Below are positions 43,050 to 50,521 of a stretch of DNA of 55,352 bases, piece by piece. The translations under genes were made by a program, and so were the position numbers. Source of the stretch: UBA2589 sp038120095 (lineage in GTDB: Bacteria > Gemmatimonadota > Gemmatimonadetes > Longimicrobiales > Gaopeijiaceae). The notes beneath the pieces were generated by a model, which saw nothing but the letters and a program-made list of their open reading frames with translations, searched no databases and was not told where the DNA came from. Location of the stretch: the NCBI GenBank assembly GCA_038120095.1, contig JAYOKZ010000019.1, positions 1 to 55,352 of the forward strand, written 5' to 3'. Each line of letters begins with the position of its first letter. The first letter of the stretch is position 1.

Positions 43050-44261
43050 TCAGGGGCGGGCACCGGCCGACATGGTCGACATGATGTCCTCGAACGCATT
43101 CATGAAACGTCCCATCTCCTCCTCCGTTCCGATGGAGACCCGAAGGTGGTCGAGCATCGGGGGAAAGTCGCGCCCCACCGCCACACCGCGCTGGCGGAAC
43201 GCCTGGCGGATCGGAGCCACGGGCTGACGCAGGTTCACCATGAAGAAGTTGGTCTGAGAGGGCACGCATTCGTAGCCAAGCCCCTCCACGTCGGCGATCG
43301 TTTGTTCGCGCCAACGCCGGTTATGAGCCAGCATGCGGTCGGCCGCCGGCTGATCTTCCATCGACGCGACCGCCCCCCAGCGGGCAAGCGCGTTCACGCT
43401 GCCCGTGCTGTACGGTCGCATCTCCTCGATCATGTCGGGCGGCGCGATCGCGAAGCCGATGCGCATGGCCGCCATCCCGTAGATCTTGGAGAACGTTCGG
43501 GCAATCACGACGCGACGCCCTTCACGCACGTATTTCAGGGACTCCTCGTAGGCCGGGTCCTCCACGAAATGGTGGTACGCCTCGTCGATCAGGACGGGAA
43601 TGTCCTGCGGGATGTTGTCCAGCAGGTAGGCGATCTCGTCCGCGGTCACCGTCACGCCCGTCGGATTGTTCGGGTTGCAGAGGTAGACGAACCCGACGTC
43701 GCGTGCGTTGCGGTTCGTCACGTCCACCATTCGCTGAATGTTCTGCCGGTAGTCGGCCTCGAGCGGGAGCAGAATCGTCTCGGCATCGATCCCGGTAGCA
43801 TGCGAATACACGGACCCATACGACGGCTCGACACCGATCACCTTCTTGTCGTGCGCCAGCCACGTCAGGCCCACGACATCGAGAATTTCCCCGGAACCCG
43901 CCCCCATCAGAACGTGATCCGGTGAGACATCGTGCGCTTGCGCAATGCGCTCGAGTACATCGTTGTCCGGGTATCCATAGCGCATCGAGTACTTGAACGC
44001 GTATGTCATCGCCTCGAGGGCTTTCTCGGACGGACCGAACGGATTTTCATTCGACGAGAGCTTGGCCAGAGCGTCGTACTCATCCACCTGCGACTGCGCC
44101 ATCCGGTGCATCGGAGCACCGCCCGGCAGATAACGGATGCCACGCTCCGTCGCTCGCCGAACGCGTGCCTCGGCTGCTTGAGGATTGATTCCCATCGTGC
44201 TCAGCGCAGCGGCCGCAGTCGCTCCACCGATGAAGTGCCGACGTGAGACGTGATTGCTCAT
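43050..44261 (-). CDS. HisC-like aminotransferase with twin-arginine signal
   Basis: Class I/II PLP aminotransferase of 403 residues, closest in pattern to histidinol-phosphate aminotransferases: LSSNENPFGPS, NPNNPTGV, DEAYHHFVED, and the Schiff-base Lys in ARTFSKIYGMAAMRIGF. The leader SRRHFIGGATAAAALSTMG is a clean Tat signal, placing a PLP enzyme outside the cytoplasm after folding. AGGAGG precedes ATG 44261. It is 78 bases upstream of the epimerase-like gene that also has an export-like leader. No his gene is nearby, so histidine synthesis is unlikely. Confidence 0.85.
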   Translation of the reverse strand: MSNHVSRRHFIGGATAAAALSTMGINPQAAEARVRRATERGIRYLPGGAPMHRMAQSQVDEYDALAKLSSNENPFGPSEKALEAMTYAFKYSMRYGYPDNDVLERIAQAHDVSPDHVLMGAGSGEILDVVGLTWLAHDKKVIGVEPSYGSVYSHATGIDAETILLPLEADYRQNIQRMVDVTNRNARDVGFVYLCNPNNPTGVTVTADEIAYLLDNIPQDIPVLIDEAYHHFVEDPAYEESLKYVREGRRVVIARTFSKIYGMAAMRIGFAIAPPDMIEEMRPYSTGSVNALARWGAVASMEDQPAADRMLAHNRRWREQTIADVEGLGYECVPSQTNFFMVNLRQPVAPIRQAFRQRGVAVGRDFPPMLDHLRVSIGTEEEMGRFMNAFEDIMSTMSAGARP

Positions 44262-44373
44262 GGCGCCTGTCCTCCTCGTGGTACCGGGCCAGTCGGCTGG
44301 ATCCGACCGGCCTCCTGTGGGTCAGAATCCGGGTTGGACAACGGATGCGCAACCAGAACGGGCAGGGACTCTC

Positions 44374-44910
44374 CTACCAGAGAATCACCTGGTATCCATC
44401 CTGCTGGAGAACGGTCAACGCCGTCATTGCACTCAGTGCGACCTGGACACCCGGCAGGAGCTGGTCCTGGGAGATCCCCAGCCTTCCCGCGGTCTGGCCG
44501 CACAGAATGAGCTGCCCACCCGCATCCAGGACTTGGGCGATCAATTCCTTATTTGGATTGTCCACCCCGTGGGCGGCGCGATAGTGCTCGTCCTGCAGCA
44601 TTTCCAGCGCGGCACCTCCATGCACGACCCCTGCAACCCGCACGTGCTCCCGCGGCACCCCCGCTCGGGCGTGCATGTTCAGGTAGCGGGCCATGGTATT
44701 GAGGTTCTGGTTCAGTTGATCGGGGCTGCCGGCTGGGGAACGCAGCTCGAAGACCGCCCTGAAATTCCGATCCATCGGGGTCTCGAAGGTGGGATGGGGT
44801 ACCGCGTAGGTGGCTCCACCCCCATCCACGATCGGGCCCGTCGAGGCCTGCCCGGAAGAGGCCCCCGCGAAAACCGTGAGCATGACGAGGGTGAGGGATG
44901 CCGTACGCAT
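44374..44910 (-). CDS. Secreted DsrE/DsrF-like protein
   Basis: A 178-residue protein with a signal peptide (cleavage near ASSGQA, residue 20) and a DsrE-like domain behind it: NTMARYLNMHARAGV, VVHGGAALEML and LILCGQTAGRLGIS, whose Cys is in the family's active position. DsrE proteins carry sulfur atoms or act as small sulfur-relay partners. The start is ATG 44910, 5 bases after the ZIP-type gene, with GGATAGGA upstream. The pairing with a metal transporter hints at a periplasmic thiol or metal role. Confidence 0.72.
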   Translation of the reverse strand: MRTASLTLVMLTVFAGASSGQASTGPIVDGGGATYAVPHPTFETPMDRNFRAVFELRSPAGSPDQLNQNLNTMARYLNMHARAGVPREHVRVAGVVHGGAALEMLQDEHYRAAHGVDNPNKELIAQVLDAGGQLILCGQTAGRLGISQDQLLPGVQVALSAMTALTVLQQDGYQVILW

Positions 44911-44914
44911 GTTC

Positions 44915-45553
44915 CTATCCGTGATCATGGTGATGGTGCCTTTCGTTGGAGTGATCGTGATCATGTCTTCCCTGATGGAAGACAACGTGAACGAGGGATC
45001 CGCTGACGAACGCCTGGTAGATTCCGGCGCCCGAGCCGTGGACGTTCGCGAGCAGCTCGTGGCCCAGCCCGTAACCCGCGATCGTGGCGAGAACGATCGA
45101 CCCGACGCCGGCGGCGGCGGCTCCCGGCCCGAATCGAGGGCGGATCAGCCACCATACGACGAGGCTCACCGGGATTCGGTGAAGGATGACGGCGGCCGCG
45201 AAGGCGGCTTCGACCGGTGCCGTGCCCGGCATGAGGGCAGTGCCTTCGATCAGTGCGTGGAGCACCAGGCCGGACAGACCGATCACCATGGCCAAGTTGT
45301 CCGTCTGCGCTGCAAACGCGTGCGAAGCCTTCTCGATCACGGCGGGAAGGATGAATCCGAGACTCACCGCGACCAGAGGGTCGAGACTTCGATCTTCCCA
45401 TGCGTGCGGCAGAATTTGCATCGCCACGAGCAGAGGAACCGCGACGTACACGAAGTTGTCCACCGCCTGAACCGCGAGGGGGCGATCGTGAAGAACTCGG
45501 TACAGTACAGGTCCGAAGAGGGGCGCGAGGGCCGCCGCGATCAGGTATCCCAC
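44915..45553 (-). CDS. ZIP-type metal transporter with His-rich tail
   Basis: A 212-residue protein with about seven hydrophobic segments. LHALIEGTAL and ILHRIPVSLVVW match the metal-path helices IV and V of ZIP transporters (HxxxEG and HxxP), although the usual second Glu of HEIPE is not present. The C-terminus HQGRHDHDHSNERHHHHDHG is a metal-binding His/Asp tail. It probably moves Zn, Fe or Mn. GTG 45553 is the start; the next gene begins 5 bases after its stop. Confidence 0.75.
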   Translation of the reverse strand: MGYLIAAALAPLFGPVLYRVLHDRPLAVQAVDNFVYVAVPLLVAMQILPHAWEDRSLDPLVAVSLGFILPAVIEKASHAFAAQTDNLAMVIGLSGLVLHALIEGTALMPGTAPVEAAFAAAVILHRIPVSLVVWWLIRPRFGPGAAAAGVGSIVLATIAGYGLGHELLANVHGSGAGIYQAFVSGSLVHVVFHQGRHDHDHSNERHHHHDHG

Positions 45554-45629
45554 GTGGGTTGCTCACGCATGTTGGCAGTGGAGCGATTCAAGGTCGGCCA
45601 GTGTGGCTCTGAGCCGGTGAGCCGTTGGT

Positions 45630-47042
45630 TCAGCGCACGCCTACGATACCGCGGATCGATTCGATCAGCTTCGGTGAATCCCACCCGACGCCATGTCGGA
45701 AGACGACCTCGGTCGCGTGGAGGTTCCCCACAACCTCCAGATCCGCGTCGATCACCACGAGGTCCGCAACCTTGCCCACCTCGACCGATCCTACCTCGTC
45801 ATCGATACCGAGCACGCGGGCTCCGTTGAGGCTCATGATCTGAACCACCTCACTGGAGGAGAAGCCCGCTTCCAGAAGGAGTTCGTAGTTCCGCTGGTCG
45901 CCGAGTCCCGGGGGTGCGGCGCCATAGCCCGTGGGGTCGACTCCAGCGGCAAGAAGCCCGCCCGCGTCCACGAACGCGCGCTCGTATTCCATGGCCTTCG
46001 CAAAGACCGCAGGATCGATCGCACCCTGCCCCGCGCGCCGTGCCACCGCGATTGCCCGCACCTCCTCTGCGATCTCCGGAGCCAGCACGTCATAGACTCG
46101 TTCGTCGATCGGCGGCCGGTCTGCAACGGAGATCTCGTAGACGACCAGGGTCGACGTCATGGCGACATCGTTGTCGATCATGTCCCGGAAGGTCGCCTGC
46201 ACTTCGGGCCCATGTACATCGAGGTCCTCATATCCGCTTCGAAATCCCGGCGGGCACTCGTCCGGCCGCTTGTCCGGATCGTATTCGGAGTTGGCGAAGA
46301 GCCCATGTTCGAGGTTGTCGATTCCGAGGGCTACGGCCTCCCGGTATCCGACGGAACAGAGGTGCGCCGTGACCTTCACGCCGTTCGCGTGCGCCTCCTC
46401 GATGGCCGCGCCGAGCTCGGCCCGGGAGATCCACGTATACGCCTTGAACCAGGAGATCCCTTCCTCGGCCCAGTAGCGAACGACCCGTCGCGCCTGGTCG
46501 GGGCCCTCGAGGCGCGTCATGGTCTGGGAGCCCTGCTCCCCCGTCAGATAGGGTCCCGTCGCGAACATCGTCGGACCGATGACGCGGCCCGCCTCGATTT
46601 CTCGCTGAAGGTTCAACTCGGCGTAGGGCTGCTGCGCCCCGGTGGTCCGTATCGTGGTCACCCCGGATGCGAGGTACAGGCGAGAGCCCGAGAAGGACAG
46701 CTGCGCTGCGCGCCCATTACCCCCGGTGTAGTACGAGTGATTGTGCAGGCCGACCAGTCCGGGGATCACGGTCTTGCCGGACACGTCGACGACGCGCGCT
46801 CCGGAGGGGATCTGCACCGACGCGGAGGGCCCGACCGCCGTGATCCGATCTCCCTCGATGACGATGGTCTGATCCGTCATCGCCGGAGCCCCGGTGCCGT
46901 CGATCACCTTCGCATGGGTCAGCGCCACCGTGCCCTGCGGGATCGCGATGAAGTCGTCGAAGTTCTGCGCGCTGAGCGGAGCTGCGACACTCGTCGTGAC
47001 GAGGACGAGTGACGACACAGCCTGTAGGAGGGTCGATCTCAT
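45630..47042 (-). CDS. Secreted amidohydrolase
   Basis: Metal-dependent amidohydrolase of 470 residues with a signal peptide (to about SAQ26). The metal-site HxH is at 100-102 in LVGLHNHSYY; later His are in VTAHLCSVG and NLEHGLF, a Lys in WFKAYTW may be the bridging residue and the Asp is in AAGVDPTG. Close in pattern to secreted imidazolonepropionase-like proteins. Its ATG 47042 overlaps the multicopper oxidase stop by 4 bases, so the two are co-translated. Substrate unknown. Confidence 0.87.
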   Translation of the reverse strand: MRSTLLQAVSSLVLVTTSVAAPLSAQNFDDFIAIPQGTVALTHAKVIDGTGAPAMTDQTIVIEGDRITAVGPSASVQIPSGARVVDVSGKTVIPGLVGLHNHSYYTGGNGRAAQLSFSGSRLYLASGVTTIRTTGAQQPYAELNLQREIEAGRVIGPTMFATGPYLTGEQGSQTMTRLEGPDQARRVVRYWAEEGISWFKAYTWISRAELGAAIEEAHANGVKVTAHLCSVGYREAVALGIDNLEHGLFANSEYDPDKRPDECPPGFRSGYEDLDVHGPEVQATFRDMIDNDVAMTSTLVVYEISVADRPPIDERVYDVLAPEIAEEVRAIAVARRAGQGAIDPAVFAKAMEYERAFVDAGGLLAAGVDPTGYGAAPPGLGDQRNYELLLEAGFSSSEVVQIMSLNGARVLGIDDEVGSVEVGKVADLVVIDADLEVVGNLHATEVVFRHGVGWDSPKLIESIRGIVGVR

Positions 47043-49318
47043 GGTCGGGTTCCTTCGACGTCGAAGACGAACTTCATGCCGGACTCGAGGTGCTCTGCGA
47101 TATGGCAGTGCACCATCCATCGGCCGGGGTTGGTAAGTTCGAGCAGGATGTCAGTCGTGGAGCCGGCCGGCAACAGCACGGTGTCCTTCCACACCATGTT
47201 CGGGTTGACGACGCCGTTCTGCTCGAGGACGAGGAATCGCTGACCGTGGATGTGAAGCGGGTGCTGCATCGCGTGGAATGCGGCTCGATCGTTGGTCACG
47301 CGGATCTTCACGACGTCGCCTACCCGGAAGTGCCAATCGATCTGGTCGTTCTCGGCGCCCGTCGCGGGATCGCGGAGGATCCAGGAAATTTCGGCGCCGC
47401 TCGTCGCCCAGTTCATGACCGGCATGGTGCCGGTCCACTCCACAGGATTGAAGTACACCCAGTCGAGGTTCATCGACTGTTCGATCGCCATTGGAAGGTC
47501 GCGTGCTTCGAGTGTCATCACGAGTTGATGACTGGGAGGCGCAGTGAAGAGGTGTCGGAAGCGGTCGATGTCCTCGATCACCTCATCGTGCGTCCGAAGC
47601 GTGGTGAAGGCATGCCGGTGGCCCCCGGTCGAGCTTCCGCCTGGATGACCGCTCGACACGGCAACGCGGCCGAGGATCGAGGACTCGGCGAGGAAGATAC
47701 CCTGCCGGTGATTGATGCCCTGGACATGATTCGTCAGGGCCCACGTGCCGCCGGTGGGAAATTCGACCTCGACCGTGTACCGCTCCGCGGGGGCGATCGC
47801 GACGCTCTCGGTGAGCGATTCCTTCTCGAATCTGCTCACGTCGGAGCCCACGACCTTGATGGGTAGAGGGGTTGATCCCGGATCGTCGACGGACCGGAAC
47901 GAGAGATTGAACGTCCTCGTGTTCGACACGTTGGTGAAGTGGAACCGAACCACGTCGCCAGCTCGAACATCGAGCCCGTACTCGGGCTCTCCGTTGGTGA
48001 GGAAGGTGTTCCCGAAACGCCCCATCAACATGTAGTTGGCGGACTCGGCTCCGAACGGTACGACATCATCCTCACCGAGCAGCAGGTCGTCGAGCATCAC
48101 GACTTCCTCACGATCGACCTCGTTGTAGTAGTCCGGCGCGAGCGGTTCGACGAGCATGTTGCCGGCGAGTCCGAGCTCCTGCTGGATGTCCTCACGGTGA
48201 TGAGGGTGGTACCAATAGATGCCGGGGTCGGGAAAGTGAATCCGGTACCGGAACGACTCACCCGGCTGCACAGGGTCCTGCGTCACTCCGGGGACCCCGT
48301 CGTAGCGATTGTCGAGCCGAAGCCCGTGCCAGTGAACCGCCGTCGGCAGCGGGGTTTCGTTCCGGAAGTTCACGAAGATGGTGGTCGCCTCGGTCACCTC
48401 AAGGAGGGGCCCGGGAATCTGTCCGTTGAAGGCCATCATGACGATGTCCCGGCCTCCGACGGTCTTTCGGACAAAGCCGGCTTCCAGGTCGAGTGTCCCC
48501 CCGTCAGGTAGCTTGACCACCTCTCGTGGCAGAGCGTCAGGCAGGTCGTCGGAGACTGGAGCAGGGCGAAGCGGCGACACCACGGGTTTCGAGGACATGA
48601 CCCCGGGCAGCATCGGCACACCGTCGTACATGGGGGGCAACTGCCAGGAGGGGGCCTGATCGTGTGTCCCGGCAGAGTCCGACAGGGTGGAGTGGCCCTG
48701 CATGGGCATCCCCTCCTCGGCGGATGGTGCGAGGGCGAGGAGGTCATGAGCCTCCATCCGACTGGACGGTGAGCGCCCGCGCACGACGAGAGGGCCGGCT
48801 CGCTCCGTGACGCTGGCTGACGCCTCTGCGGTAATCCACACGAGGTACTTGTTGAACGCGACTTCTCCGAGCTCGGTGCGCCCGTTCCCGACTTCCCCGA
48901 GCCGGACCACGGGATCCAGGGCGAGAGGAGTGGCCCACGCGACGTACGTGGAGTATGGACCGAGAGACGACGGATCGGGCAGTCCGGCGAGCCAGACGAC
49001 GAGTTCGTGCCGATGAGATCCGTCGGGGGTGACGGTCACTCCGAATGGGGACCACGGCCGCCGCAGCTCGATCAGGCCGGCTGCGTCGCCACCCCGGGTC
49101 GTCGAGAAAAGGTCGATGCAGTTGAGATCGGAGGCTTGTCGGGACGAAGATGGGCCCGCGCGGCCTTCAGCTGATCCCTGATCGGAGAACGGCGAGATCC
49201 CTGTCGCGAAGGGCCGATCGGCACAGATGCCCGAGATGACGGGATCCTGCGCAAGCAAGCTCGAGGGGGGCTTGAGGATGAGCAGAGCTGCCACCCAGAT
49301 CAGTCGACGAGGAACCAT
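47039..49318 (-). CDS. Secreted multicopper oxidase with N-terminal extension
   Basis: Multicopper oxidase of 759 residues, secreted (signal peptide to about residue 23). All copper motifs are visible: HWHG (329-332), HPHH (371-374), HPLHIH (686-691) and HCHIAEHLESGM (737-748), the last with the axial Met of the type 1 site. The fold begins only near 285; residues 60-185 form an extra beta-rich domain of unknown family. Such enzymes oxidise Cu(I), Fe(II), Mn(II) or phenols. It is divergent from the DtxR/FeoB operon and 160 bases from it, so metal oxidation is a fair guess. Confidence 0.92.
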   Translation of the reverse strand: MVPRRLIWVAALLILKPPSSLLAQDPVISGICADRPFATGISPFSDQGSAEGRAGPSSSRQASDLNCIDLFSTTRGGDAAGLIELRRPWSPFGVTVTPDGSHRHELVVWLAGLPDPSSLGPYSTYVAWATPLALDPVVRLGEVGNGRTELGEVAFNKYLVWITAEASASVTERAGPLVVRGRSPSSRMEAHDLLALAPSAEEGMPMQGHSTLSDSAGTHDQAPSWQLPPMYDGVPMLPGVMSSKPVVSPLRPAPVSDDLPDALPREVVKLPDGGTLDLEAGFVRKTVGGRDIVMMAFNGQIPGPLLEVTEATTIFVNFRNETPLPTAVHWHGLRLDNRYDGVPGVTQDPVQPGESFRYRIHFPDPGIYWYHPHHREDIQQELGLAGNMLVEPLAPDYYNEVDREEVVMLDDLLLGEDDVVPFGAESANYMLMGRFGNTFLTNGEPEYGLDVRAGDVVRFHFTNVSNTRTFNLSFRSVDDPGSTPLPIKVVGSDVSRFEKESLTESVAIAPAERYTVEVEFPTGGTWALTNHVQGINHRQGIFLAESSILGRVAVSSGHPGGSSTGGHRHAFTTLRTHDEVIEDIDRFRHLFTAPPSHQLVMTLEARDLPMAIEQSMNLDWVYFNPVEWTGTMPVMNWATSGAEISWILRDPATGAENDQIDWHFRVGDVVKIRVTNDRAAFHAMQHPLHIHGQRFLVLEQNGVVNPNMVWKDTVLLPAGSTTDILLELTNPGRWMVHCHIAEHLESGMKFVFDVEGTRP

Positions 49319-49413
49319 GAATCACGTTCGCCGCGACTCTGTCAGCAGGCAACGCCCGTGTATTCAGCTTTGTCGGGGAGGGGTGCGGATGCCCACGAGG
49401 ACGTGCCGCGAAT

Positions 49414-49457
49414 TTGACCGGGATCATGACCGTACCATAATTTAGGCTCGCCTAAAT
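49414..49457 (+). promoter_or_regulatory. Promoter overlapped by a DtxR/IdeR-like box
   Basis: TTGACC (49414-49419), 16 bases, CATAAT (49436-49441): each hexamer matches consensus at five of six positions. The -10 is overlapped by an 18-base palindrome, ATTTAGGC at 49440-49447 and GCCTAAAT at 49450-49457, which contains the TTAGGC/GCCTAA half-sites of DtxR/IdeR boxes. A regulator bound there would block polymerase, giving iron-dependent autorepression of the regulator and feoB. Confidence 0.75.
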
Positions 49458-49477
49458 GTTATCAGGAGGTCCATCCC

Positions 49478-50521
49478 GTGGTCGATCCCGGTGTCGCGCT
49501 GACTGCCTTCGGGCTGCTCGTGATCGTGACTGCGGTCGTCGCTTGGCCCCGGTGGGGGGTCCTCGCGCGTCTGGCCCGGATGGCGCACTTGAGCGACGCC
49601 GTACTGCTCGAAGATGCGCTCAAGCATGTGTACACCTGCTCGAGCGTCGGGCGTCAATGCTCCCTGGAGAGCCTCGCCGGACAATTGGAGCTCTCGACCG
49701 GCAAAGCGGCGGAACTCCTGGCGACGCTTGCTGCTTCCGGGCTGGTCGCCAACACCCCCGAAGGTCCGAGGTTGACCGAATCCGGCGAGGCCTCGGCGCT
49801 GCGCCTCGTGCGGACGCACCGACTCTGGGAACGGTATCTCGCTGATCGGACCGGTGTTCCGGCGGGGGAATGGCACGAGGAGGCCGAGCGGAAGGAGCAC
49901 AGGCTGTCGAACGAAGAGGTCGACGAGCTCTCAGCCCGGCTCGGACATCCTGCCTGGGACCCCCACGGTGACCCGATCCCGACGGCGAGCGGTGACCTGC
50001 CCAGCCTCGAGCGAAGCTCACTCTCCAACGCCGAAGTGGGGCGTACGTTCGAGATCGTCCACCTGGAGGATGAGCCTCGATCGATCTACGACGCCCTCCT
50101 CGATGACGGCCTCGATCTGGGTTCCCGCATCACGATCACCCGCAATGACGACTCGGGCGTCGAGATGCGATCTCGCGGAAGGGCATGGCGAATCGACCAC
50201 GTCGTCGCCGGTAACGTCACGGTGACTCGCCTCCCGGAGTCGGAGCCGGCTGATGGGCCGGTCTCCACCCTCGTGGAACTCGCACCGGGCCATTCAGCGA
50301 GAGTCGTGGGGATCTCACCGTCCTGTCAGGGAGCTCAGCGTCGTCGACTGCTCGATCTCGGTATCGTGCGAGGTACCGAGATCTCTGCGGTCCTCCGCAG
50401 TGCTGCGGGTGATCCCATCGCATACAGCATTCGAGGCGCCCTGATCGCCCTTCGTCGCGAGCAGGCTGGGTGGATTCGTGTCGAAATGTCGACGGAGCAC
50501 TCGAATGAGGGCGTGGCGTGA
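49478..50521 (+). CDS. Membrane-anchored DtxR-family regulator fused to a FeoA domain
   Basis: Metal-dependent repressor of 347 residues with unusual layout. Residues 6-23 form a membrane segment, 38-105 a DtxR winged helix, 105-170 the metal-binding/dimerisation region with HEEAERKEHRLS and HPAWDPHGDPIP, 185-255 an SH3-like part and 262-337 a FeoA domain (LLDLGIVRGTEISAV). It should sense iron, repress its own promoter, and through FeoA touch the FeoB transporter encoded next. AGGAGGT lies 7 bases before GTG 49478. The TGA stop overlaps feoB's ATG. Confidence 0.88.
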   Translation: MVDPGVALTAFGLLVIVTAVVAWPRWGVLARLARMAHLSDAVLLEDALKHVYTCSSVGRQCSLESLAGQLELSTGKAAELLATLAASGLVANTPEGPRLTESGEASALRLVRTHRLWERYLADRTGVPAGEWHEEAERKEHRLSNEEVDELSARLGHPAWDPHGDPIPTASGDLPSLERSSLSNAEVGRTFEIVHLEDEPRSIYDALLDDGLDLGSRITITRNDDSGVEMRSRGRAWRIDHVVAGNVTVTRLPESEPADGPVSTLVELAPGHSARVVGISPSCQGAQRRRLLDLGIVRGTEISAVLRSAAGDPIAYSIRGALIALRREQAGWIRVEMSTEHSNEGVA

